Shown here one piece after another: positions 12,501 to 24,500 of a stretch of DNA of 64,000 nt. The DNA comes from Bedellia somnulentella. Taxonomy: Eukaryota > Arthropoda > Insecta > Lepidoptera > Bedelliidae. Positions within the stretch are counted from its first letter, which is position 1, and each line of letters starts with the position of its first letter. Position numbers and translations under genes: made by a program. The stretch spans positions 14,120,567 to 14,184,566 of the forward strand of contig OY755170.1 in NCBI GenBank assembly GCA_963576735.1, given 5' to 3'. Below the pieces are notes generated by a model that was given only the letters and a program-made list of their open reading frames with translations, was not told the origin of the DNA and ran no database searches.

Positions 12501-15500
12501 ACTGGCTATAAGATGCATCTGTTAAAAAAATATTTGTAATCACACATAATCAAAATAATGTTCCGAAACGCATTAAACATGTATGTTCCGATACATTGCA
12601 CCGCACGGGTGAGGCGGCGGCGGTCAACGGTCGCAACCGCCGCGCCGCCGAGCGGAACCGGCCCCGCCACCTGTTGCCTCGCCACCATACCACTATACCA
12701 CTTTCAATCTTAACAATCCTACGATCCTATATAATAACACCCCGTTGCATCAAATTATAATAAACAGCAACAAACGGCTTTCTAGCTCTCTGCTTCACTT
12801 CATTTGAATGTATTCAGCAGTAATGTATAATTACATACGTTCTGCGAATTTTGCATTTGTCATATTATTTATCAAAAGGATTCCCTGAAAATGATATCAT
12901 TAACGAAACGCTCGGATGAATACAATTTGTAACTGCTCACAAATCCAACGGTCAAAGGAAACTATAACATAAATTAACGCGCAAAATACGAAGCAAAATG
13001 TATTATAACATATTTGGATTCCAATGAAAACCGTTGTATTATAAACCAATCAGTTTTTATGTCGAAATATATAGGAGAGAGAGCAGTAAAAGTAAAATAG
13101 CTAATACAAGCCAAAACAATGTTTCATATGTAAAAAAGAGGTTACATTATTTTAGCCCCAATCCCTAATTTATCATGTAGCGGTCCCCGGGGCGTCTTAC
13201 TGCATTACATCTTTTGTATACTTTGCATTTTTTCAAGCTAAAGTGGGCGACGGAAAAGTTCAATTTTCAGCCTTATTCTCTCAGTTTTAAAGACGTCCTT
13301 ACATTTAGGTAAATAATTAATGAAACTTCGCTGCTTGTTTGGCTTCAGAGAGGACCCGCTACTTTCCTTCGTCTATGTTTATCTAACTTTAACAACTTTT
13401 CAGAGCATCTATCGGCATTTTCTTTGCGCAAAATGATAGTTTTGAACTGGAAGTAAGCATTTGATATTAGGTCGATTTTAATAAGGGTGGTATCAAGTTA
13501 ATCCAAACATATAATATATAATAGAAATATTAATGATCTCATGATTTTAATTTTGTTTAAAGGGATACTTTGTTGTGTTCGTGTTTTTAAGTCGGAAAAT
13601 CTGTGTCATCATCAGCTATATTTGGCCAACTAACTTGCTTGAAGTTATAGCTTTATTATATGCGATGATTATTTTTATAAACTATTATACCTAAAAATAA
13701 TAATCAGTACGAAGTTTTCAGCCATACAATTGTTTGATTTTTATTTCCAATAGCGTATAAAGTATTTCCTAAACTGTAATAAAAGTTGGCACCAAACCTC
13801 ACTTCATAAGTATGATATAAATTCTTAGCATTATAGGTGAAAAATGTATCCTATTTGGTCTCAAAGGTGTGATATATTATATGCATATCTACGTATCCTT
13901 AATACATGTAGTGCATGCGCTAGTCCATGCGAGTGAGCACTGAATCCCTACGTTCTAATATGACGAGCATACAGTAATATTATCAAGGAATATCTGGTTC
14001 GATAGGTACAAGCCAACTACAGCATGAAATAGATTTATCGCAGAAAACATAAATGGAAATACTAACAGATATGCTGGCACGGATGTTACACCCGCCTCCC
14101 TGATAGAGGGCGATTCAATTTAAGCACAGATTGGCTGGAGATGGAAAAAGGAAAGAAATTTCTGCCTTAAGGATATTACAAAAGCAAATGCAAAGAAGCG
14201 GAACTCTATCAAATGAAGAGTTAATTTGCTGCGGCCTCACAGAGAAGTGCTTTTTGCGAGTCCATCGAATCGATTGGACAGAAAATTCATTCATTTACAA
14301 ATGCTTGAAGTGGTATTGCAATTTCAAATTAAAACGTGCATCGTGCAGTTGAAAGAGGTTAAATCAACGTTATTGCCATTATATGGGTATGAAACTTAGT
14401 GTAAGGGCAAACAGCAGTCAATATTGGTATCACAAAATTTTGTGTCTTAAGGGAATAGTTGTGAGCAGTAGTAATGATGTACTCGTATTAACGGATTTAG
14501 TTTATGCGACTTAAGCTGGGTAGTCTCATATTGGCGACAAATATTTGGTTCTAAGTGAAATTACTTATTCATAGACTTACTCGCTGCTATGAAACGGATT
14601 TCCTTTCACATAGATATTATTTTTGCTGCCTATATGAAAAAAATAGTACACAAGACGAATCGAATTCTATAAAAACATTTATATTTATGTGACATTATAG
14701 GTAAAATATTTTTTACGGAACTAAAATTAAACAACAATCTGTAGTCATTCACTACCGTTTCTGAACTATCAGCAATCATTTTCAGATAGGGGTAGCCGGA
14801 CCTTCATACAAATAAATAACTTAAAAGTTTCGGAAGACTTACCTCCTTGCTGAGTTTTCCCAGCTGGATCCTAAGTTCTGCCACAGCGGCCCTCATCTGC
14901 TGCTCCTCATATTTGAGGCGGCTGACCTGGCTGTCCAGCTTGTCCACTCGCGTCTCTTGGGTGCGCGCCAGCTGGGCCAGGTCTGCCGTCTCCATCAGCG
15001 CCTGTTTCAGCTGGAAATAGTTACTATTTAAAAAAAATTACTTTTTTATTTCTAGTAGTTTTATTTCTTCGACTAGCTACTTTTGTTTTCGATAATCGTA
15101 TGATCATGTGAATAGACACCCAATGAGAAGTCTTTGTTCGGTTAAATAATTATTATGTCACAATTGTAAAGACGACGTATGAGTAAAAGTTTACATAATT
15201 TGCGTGTTTAATAAGCGTTTAAGTTTAAGTAGGTTTATGTAGATATTTTATGATGGTATTATTTATAAAGAACAAAGATAGAATTAGTCTTCTTGACTTA
15301 ATTTTAAAATGTAGGAACGGCTTAAGTTAACCCTTTATTAGACGCAATGATATTAAGTTATAACATTGAAACACTCGTACCTCATTCCGGATAGTATGCA
15401 GTTGTTTAAGCAGCGCAGAGTTATTAACACCATCAGCAAGTTCCCTCATCTCAGCGCGGATCTCCTTCAGGGAGTTCCTGGCCCACTGCAGCGTCATCAG

Positions 15501-18500
15501 CTCATTGCGCTCGTGGTTGCTTTCCGAATGGATTGCTGACTGCTCCCTGGAAAGATAATACTTTTACAATGCAGTCCGTGGCTCAACCGTTATTCGCCTG
15601 TGCAATGAACCGTTAAGCTTTATCAAACGAATGCCTGTTATTGTCCAGTACACGTAAAAAAACAGAGTTGAAAAATAAGTTTAAAATCCTTAATAACATC
15701 TATTTAAGTCTCTACTAAAAACGAGAAGCAAATGCATTATACTGAAATTAAATTAATGAAGTTATTGTATTAAAAGGGATTAATAAATGACTTTGTCGGT
15801 CTCGCATTAGCTGCCAGATATCGTTTAGTGTAAGTGGGTACGATCGCTCTCGAAACTTCAGCACCACTCTATAATAGGACAAAGTAATATAGCGTTTCTC
15901 GTGAAAATATCACCATCAATTAAACCCGGCAAGTCTTAACAAGTTGAAGTGCCCTAACTTAAGTTTCATCTCAGCGGTAGTCGGGAACTGCTTAATAAAT
16001 TATTAGTTCACAAAGCTGGACTCGATAAAAAGCCTTTCTTCAATGAACGTTATTCAAAAACTCGATGTTCATTACAAACTTTGTTGTTCAATATTTATTA
16101 GTTAAGGTAGTTACAGTCTTCTCCGGGATATTCAATTAAATATACTTTGTCCAGACTGTGAAGTGAAACTAACTTTATTCAGTCGTAACGATACAGCTAA
16201 TAATACTCCGTTAAAAGCATTTTCAATGTGCTAACTTAAATAGTCTTTGGATGAATTTAGGGGATGGTTTTCAAGTTAGTTTCAGGTTCATTTTAAATAT
16301 ACAAAACATCTTTTTTAAATATTCATTGTAAACTAGAAAAGTATTTCCTAAACGTTTTAGAATAGGTCAACTTCTAGCCCTTATATTTATAACATAAAAG
16401 AAGCTATATAAGCCTCACGGGTAACCATGGTAAAACTGTGTTCTCTGATCACCAGATGACGAAATGTTACTTTACGGGACTTTAAAACATTCTTGACATA
16501 CAAAATGCATAGAATGCCTTAAATACCAAAGTTCAAAATACTTTTATATGGATTTTATATGTAAAGGGCGATCAGAATAATGTGTGCAGTAAAGCGCAGG
16601 ACTGCACCCCGAAAGTGCATATCTGAAAGGCGCGTCACGCGGCCTGCGCATGCGTCATCACCGTGTCTCCAGCCAGGGACACTCTTCCGCTCATACCCAC
16701 AGGATATGGCAGTACAATTACTATTATACACTTTTTTTAACATTTCCTCTGGTTAATATTTTAACTATTATATAGACCAGTTAGCCTGCTTATTGCGTGT
16801 ATAAGACTGAGTATATAGTGAGTGATTGTATAAATATTACGAGAATCGTTTATTACAATTTATTTTCCCGTTTGAGTCGCAAATAAATGGGTTGGATGAA
16901 AAATGGATTTACTAGTGATCTCTTGTTCTTTAATTATTCTTCATTTCAACGTTTAAAAGGACGGTTTTAAAAGTTCAGAATATCAGGCCAGCTTAGTTCA
17001 ATGCCGTACTCTACGAGTATATGTGTGGAAAGATAAATTGGGTCCAAGCCAAACTCGAGATGTTTACCAAGTCGGCAGACGGAGGCGTTCGGTAGTCGCT
17101 GCCTACCACAACGGGGACTAATATGAAGAAATATGAGAGTATTACGTATTCTCAGAACTTATATAAATATCAATTATAAGTTCTCAGAATATAATATTGC
17201 AGTCCTTTGAATATCTATCAATGTTCATTAAATAGATATTCAAAGGATTCCAATATAGCTTCAGTCGTGTTATTACAAATTGCATTACGCTTGCTGAATC
17301 GCTATTACGCATATCAATTCAATTCAACATGTTTCATAGAATCTGCGACGCGGAGGTTTGCAGTTCACAGAATAGACAGATCGGCATGCTATAAACAGAT
17401 TAATTAATGGTAAATAGGAAGTGGTCTGTGTGCATTCGGTTAGCCGAAATTCTTGTTCGAACGATCAAATATTGATTTTATTATAATCACAAATATTTCC
17501 AAAAGCAAACGCGCCGAGTAGATACGAAACCCGATATGGATAAAAATCCAGTGCTGTTTAATTTGAGCGGTAAGTAAATAAAGATTTATTTTTATCTATA
17601 CTATTTTTATAATCGGTTATGTTTTCGTACTTTGCAATGTATTTAGAGTTTAATGATATTCTGTAACCTTAGCAAATCCGAAAAAAATATTTTACTATTT
17701 ATATCTTTCTGTGTATGTGGTTCGTACGAAGGGCTCGAACGCTAGTAGTAGCTACATTGTATGGTATACGATTGTCTCTATCCATACATCTATGTAATGC
17801 GTCAGGTGTGCATTTCTATGCATATAAGTCTTGATAGGTGCGATGACATTGCGTAACAAGCTAGAAAAAACAGGATAGGTGCTATCGAAGATAAAAACAT
17901 CGACGTATTTTATTTATTAAAAGATGTTATAGTAAAATTAATATATATCGCCGGATACCGTATAAATATCGACGGTCCATTAATCGAATAAAATAAACTC
18001 TATATTTGAGCAAGATAAACTTTGAGAGGCAGGAAGATATAGTTAAAATCAAATAAGTATTGCATTCATATGATATCTGACCCAAAGAAGTAAGCAGAGA
18101 TTAGTGATAAAAGAATTGTAGTGGAACCAAGGACAATAGAGAATCCTTTTTTTTAGGGGCAGATGTTCGCGGCCGCCTGCCGCCTGCCGCGTGGCGCGCT
18201 GCAAAGCGCCCATTAGAAAAAATAACACGCTCCAAATTGAATCTTACGCCAGTTGTATCCTCATTGGGTTTTTATTTGAAGAACGAGCCACTTTAAAATC
18301 ATATTGAGTTCTAAAACTTTGTAGTTAGCGTCGAATTTTAAAGGTTTATGACAGCAGCTGGTAAATTTTCGTCGAATGCCGGTGCTCCGACACCTGCTCA
18401 ATTAGAAAAGGTTTCCTTGTTAGATTGATGGACGATTGGCCGCGGACGCGTGTGTTCGGCCGCTAAGGCACGAAATTGACCGAAATTGGTTACCACTAAC

Positions 18501-21500
18501 GTTCCAATTAAATTCTTTTGTCGCGTGCAATTATTATTTTTTGCATTTTCACTTTAGTCTCTCGTTATTAAAGTAAAAATTTTTTTTTTCAATTTAGAGT
18601 AAATTTATGTTTTGTGAATCAAAACACGCTTGTTAACTAATAATTACAAAATACAGCACTATAAGAAGTCCTTCGTTCACTTCACTTTTATAAAAAAAAG
18701 GCAGAACATTTAGTATGTAAGTAATTAAAGCTGCTACGTATATGCATCATACTAACTAACAGCAATAAAAAAAACTAAGCATAATGATGGATATCTTAAT
18801 ATTTTAGGCACCAGGTGGCGCTGTCCGGATGTGGGCGCGTGGTGTTTCCGGCGCAAATAAATAAATAAGTTCAAACAGTTGCTGCCATATGCTCCTCCCG
18901 CGCACATTACCCCGTACTTTACTTAACTACACACTTTGTTATTAATATGACAGCCCTTCCACTCGGGAACATAGTGTCATCAAACTTTGTTTTTTACGAG
19001 TATAGGGTGTACATGGCATAAATTAAAAAAAAAACCGCAACCAAAATGTATCTCTCGATAACCAAATTTTTAAATAAAGACAGTGTATAACTAACGTTAC
19101 GTTTATTGTAGTATAGTAATTTTGTAACTACGAATATTTAATTTGTTCTTTTATACTATCTTACATTTCCGAAACTAAATTCGTAATGCATATTTGGAAT
19201 TTATGCTACACTTATTTCCTAAGAGTTGACAGCTTTCCCTTTATAACGATCGGGAAGTTATATGAACTACAGTTCAGTCGGGATATTAATAGAATACGCG
19301 GTAGCAGAGCAGAACCGTTCGATGCTAGTCATATTATGTATAGCCTAAAAGGATTAAATTTCTTCTTTTTTCAGTCAAGATGTGCTTAATAAATATTTAT
19401 TTATTTATTTGAACACTTTATTGCATACAGAATAGATATATAGGTCATGTATTTTACAATAGTACATACATATACTCACGGCTATAAATCTCTTGAAGGA
19501 GTAGCCAGAGCTAGGGAATTAGAAATTCCTCAGCCACTTTTGAAAGTTGCGTGGGGAAAAGATGGTGAAATAAAGGTTGTTGGTGATGGGTCTCCAACCG
19601 CATCGCCCAAAAATCCCTTAAAAGCCCCAATACCGTTAGTCGCCTCTTACGTACACCGGAGGAAATGGGGAAGTGCTATTCTAAGCCGACACTACACAGC
19701 AATACAATCAACAATACAAGTGCTTTATACAATCTCTAGAAAATATATACAAATAAGCGTATACACAACTACGAGTTTACCGCAAGCAGCTACGTAGCGT
19801 AGACTACAGTTTTTGCATTTAATTTAGCTAAACAACAAAAGTTTCTTGAAGAATACGATCACTCTACTACGGCGAACTAGTAAATATTGAATTTAAAAAC
19901 CGTATAGCAACTTTAGTCACCTCCTCTTACAAACTTAACTACTTGTGTCTGTAAAGATACTTTAGTGTAGAAAACTCTGAGTTATCAAACTACATATATA
20001 CATACATATACTCACAGCTATAAATCCCTAGATGGGGTAGCCAGAGCTAAGGAATAAAAATTCCTCAGCCACTTTTGGAAAGTTTAGTGGGGAGAAGATG
20101 ATAAAATAAAGGATTGTTGGTGATGGGTCTCCAACCGCATCGCCCAAAAATCCCTTTAAAGCCCCAATACCGTTAGTCGCCTCTTACGTAAACCCACCGG
20201 CAGAGTTCAGAGTTTACATATAGGGAGAGGAATTAATCTTTCATCATAATTATATATAAAGTAAATAGTTTGTCTGGATTTCTTAGTTTGAGACCATGTA
20301 ATTTGGAGTTGAGAGTGCAAGGAGAAAGCCATGTAAATATTTAATGTCAAATCGGTGTAGGAGTCGTCTACTCCACGCATTGGAGCACCCAACCGACTAT
20401 GCTAGCTATGCGATTGTGGATACTGTATTCACAATATCACAGCTTCTCCAATTGTCGGCTTAGAATAGCACTACTCCATTATTCTTTGTGCATATTTTTG
20501 CAACTATTTGTTTTGGGATTTTTTAAGTGAGTGATGGGCGAAGTTGGTGGATTAATTTATTCAACGGTTTCACTAACTACCAAAAGAAGCTGAGGAACTC
20601 TCCCGCATCACTCACCCTTTCTGTGATTGGAGCTGTGAATATGAGCATTGGGTAAGTAAACTACTCGTATATAAAGAATTGAGTTACAATTACTGAAAGT
20701 TTCTTAGTCGAAAGTACTTTTTTACTATTATCAGTTGGTTTGTGGTAAAAATTTAATGTCCTCAGGTGATCAAGTCCGGGCAATGGTAATATAAGGAATT
20801 TAATTTTTCATTTCCATCTCCTATTAAATAATTTTATAAAACAACGTTCTTTCCCTTGGAGTTACTTATAAAATGGAACAAAAGAAAATAAAAAAACCGT
20901 AAGTAAAATGTTGGCGTTCCGTCCGAGTCGAACGTAATTGCTTAATGAAAATCTTAATTGGCCAGGCTTTGCTCAAAAGACATTAAAAAATTAATTGCGA
21001 AGTTGTTTGATTTCGCTCTCCGCTATCTGTCGCATAAAACACAAAGTATGTTAGGAGCGTTTCTAATTGTATAATGTAAAAAGATGCGTGTTTCGATGAT
21101 GACCCAGTTAATTGAGACGAGATCGGGAGTAGCAAGCCCGAGACTGTCAATGTCTCTCGAGAGGTGCTCGAGCCGACTTTTATGTCCGGGCACGTCTGCC
21201 GCTGTACAAGCATACAGCTCAAAGCGTTGAGTCGAATACAGCCGCACCCCCACACCCTCCTACTCATTCTCAATTAAAATTAGATATCTGCGAAGTTGTA
21301 AATTGTCTTCGTTGGTAGCTCCGTGCTTCTTATTTCCGAAGCACTCGAGTGGAGTGCGCGTGTTTCGGCGGCAGTGGCGGCGCGTGACGGGGCGGCGCGG
21401 CTCGAGTGGACGCGGAATACAGAATCGTCGCACTTTTGCTAACCATATAAAAATTGTCATTCGTTATTTTTTATACGTACTCCGTGACTTCGTAAAGTGG

Positions 21501-24500
21501 CAGAACAAACTCGTGAAACGAAATTTCAGATACATGCCGCATACGCGTAATCATAATGTATAAAGGAAAATACTGCTGAATTATTCTATTCCATTAATAA
21601 GAATAAAGGCATTTGACAAGTAGTTATTGTTAATGGAAACATTAACTTATTTCTTCGTTTTTGCTTCAAGTTACAGTTAGCTGTCTAACGGGCTGTAGTA
21701 AATGTTGAAAATAGCAACTGTTATTAACATTTCAGGATCGTATTTATTCTAAATATGAGACTACTAGTTCTGTCTAGCTAAATATACAAAACTTGTAAGT
21801 AATAACAAGCAATCCGCTTATCTGGAGAAAAGCTTTTACTTTCAGATTAAGAGTACGGTTATGATGAATACACTTGTATCTTTGTGTTTGAGTCATAACA
21901 ATTATGTTAAGTATATTTCAGTGCCAGCCTACATTTCTTTATTACATTCTCACATGAAATTAAAAGTAAATCCACCTTTATTTCGAAATATTTATTTAAT
22001 GTCATTTGATTATTACTCTCTTATGTATGTTGTGGTATTACTCTCGAATGAATCTTATATAATTGCAGACGGTACAATGCGGTCTCAAAGGAGGCATCAG
22101 CAAGTAATTTGTCCTCTTTAATTTACCCATAGTACATTATAATTACAATGTTTGAATCCAATTGGGTTACGTAAAAAGTGTTGAAAGAAATGTTGGGAGT
22201 GAAAGAGATGCGGCGGGCCACGCGACGCAGCGAGCGACCGCCTAATGAGCGAGAGATTATTGTTCGCCCGTGAAGAGGTGCTGTCTTTTGTAACTTTACT
22301 GTAGAAGATAGCTTATGTACCTTGGTTTTTTAAATTATTCCAAACCCAAGCTTTTTTGCTAAAATCAATACCAAATCAAATACCTACAGTTGTAATTATG
22401 ACAATAAGTTTTTGTTAGTGTTTTTGACACTAGATTTACTATGGGTCGGCTTTATTATGGTGTCGGCTGCAAAATAGCGCGCGCTAACCCATTTATTCCC
22501 GCGGGTTTTGTAAAATATGTGTTAGGAAAGCCTTTTATCTAACAATATTTTCCCTCCCTGACTACCTGGCTACCCCTTTATAGACGGGTCGGTGAAATAT
22601 AGGTAAAGTATTTCGAGTTTTTAAGTTTTCTTTGTTATGGTTGATTTTTTTTATAATAAGAAGGTTAGAAGGTTTCTATACCATTATCTTTTCTAGTTGC
22701 ATATACGTTATACTTCAATATATATTAATAAGCCTCAATGGCCATACCTAGTACATGTTCAGAAAATTAATAATGGTACAAAATCAAGAGAATTTTCTTG
22801 GTCTTTATTCCAGCATCATACTGCATTGTTTTAAAAATACCCTCGTACAAAATTACCTCGATATATTGGCTTAACGTCATTCATTTGGCAAACAAAAGAG
22901 CACTTTTTCTCTTTCAAGTCGTGTTAAGGTGTCTAATGTAACTGACAGCTTCATACAAAATGAACTCTAATATATTTACAGAATTCTCGATGAGATACGC
23001 TATTGTTTGTATGAATAAACCTCAACATAGTATGAAAAGAAACTAAAAAATAGTAACTTTATCCGGCAGATGCGAGTACTTTAGCTGACTACAATGCTGG
23101 CAGCCGTGGGGACTTGGGCGATAAAACATTAGCCGTGTCATAGGTTTTGCTACTGAAGTTTCTGCTAAAAAAAACACCTTCTACCTATCTACAATTCAGC
23201 ACTCGGAAGGCCTAAATGACCTTCCGCAACGAAGATTTTTAGTATCATTAATCATAATCTGTGTTATTTCGGCTAAGATTAGCTCCACCCAATCTCGAGG
23301 GAGTCGAACGGCAACCAAGAAATCTAGAGCTGGTCAAATATATGTTCGGCAACATGGGTGGCAAACCAATCATCATCATTAGACCATTCTCTTCCCGCTT
23401 CAGTGTTAAAGGTGGCTTATTAACATTTCATACCTAATCTCAAATCTAGTTATTCCCTAAGCTACGGCTTTTATTTTTGAAAAAAAAAAGGTATTTATAT
23501 ATTAAAATCAAATAAACATTACGAATCTGAACATATTAAGAAATAAAAATGTGAATTGTGGTTCCTTCAATTCGAAAAACTAAATAGCTATTAGTTTATA
23601 TTAATAAAAGGGTGATCGTAAACTCAAAACGTAAACTGGACACGGTTATTATTAATCAATCAAACCTTTTCAATAAATCATTTATAAGCCCTTAAACCCT
23701 TTCAGCTAAAGAGATTTTGATGAGACAAAATTTGGGCTAGGTTCATGACGTTCATAGACGGATTTTTTCATATTTTTCCGAAATAGCGTAACAGTGACGA
23801 AGCGAGATAGTGAAAAAGGAATACATAAAGTAGTGATCTTATTCATATCATATCATAAGTATAGATTAATACCCCTTTGTATTATAATTATAAATGTTAA
23901 AAACCTTTAAAATAAATAGTTCCAAATTTATTTATTTTTATTGCCACTTAATTGTTAGGAAATAGATTGAACAGATTAAAAAATAATAAAAGAATAATCT
24001 CATTCTTACTCTCTGTCTAGAGTTGTTTAGGGATATATATTAAAAGAAAGCTTAAACTATACGAAAAACTCTAATTATAACTAAGATATTGTTACCTATT
24101 GATTAATCGAACCTGGTAATTTACTAGGAAGAGCACAATCCGAGACGCTAGTAGGGTTTGATTCCTGGAACAGCCTTCAATTTTATCTTCCAAAGTTATA
24201 TGAGTAATTTATTAAATTAATTTAAATTACTAAAGTTGCTCTCGCTGAGGGATATCGTGAGGAAACCTATTTTACTAGACTGTGGCAAGTGAAGTGAAAG
24301 CGTAGTCCTTAAAGGAGCTATGACGATACAACTTTTAGGCCAAATACGTGAGAGGACCTCATTAGCAGGTGAAATAATGTCATTTGGTTTATTCATACGA
24401 GTATGCACTAAAGCTACCCATTCGGCTAAAAATATCATTATGCGGCTTAACTATACATCAAATTGCCATTTGGGTGGGCAGAATAAAAAAAATCGCTTAA

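Larger units (their letters stand above)
4848..14842 (-). other. Intron 3 of sca (about 10 kb)
   Basis: This lies between exon 4 and exon 3. Apart from a tRNA-derived SINE (5128-5484), a short retroposon tail (8575-8633), an RTE 3' fragment (about 10085-10240) and a TA repeat at 9593-9617, I recognise no repeats. A GC-rich patch lies at about 12590-12670. The open frames inside are short and not protein-like. The size and low repeat content are compatible with intronic regulatory DNA, which is inference. Confidence 0.6.

Noticed and set aside
14131..14352. 73-codon plus-strand frame in sca intron 3
   Set aside because: It has no homology I recognise and no supporting signals, and lies in an intron on the opposite strand.
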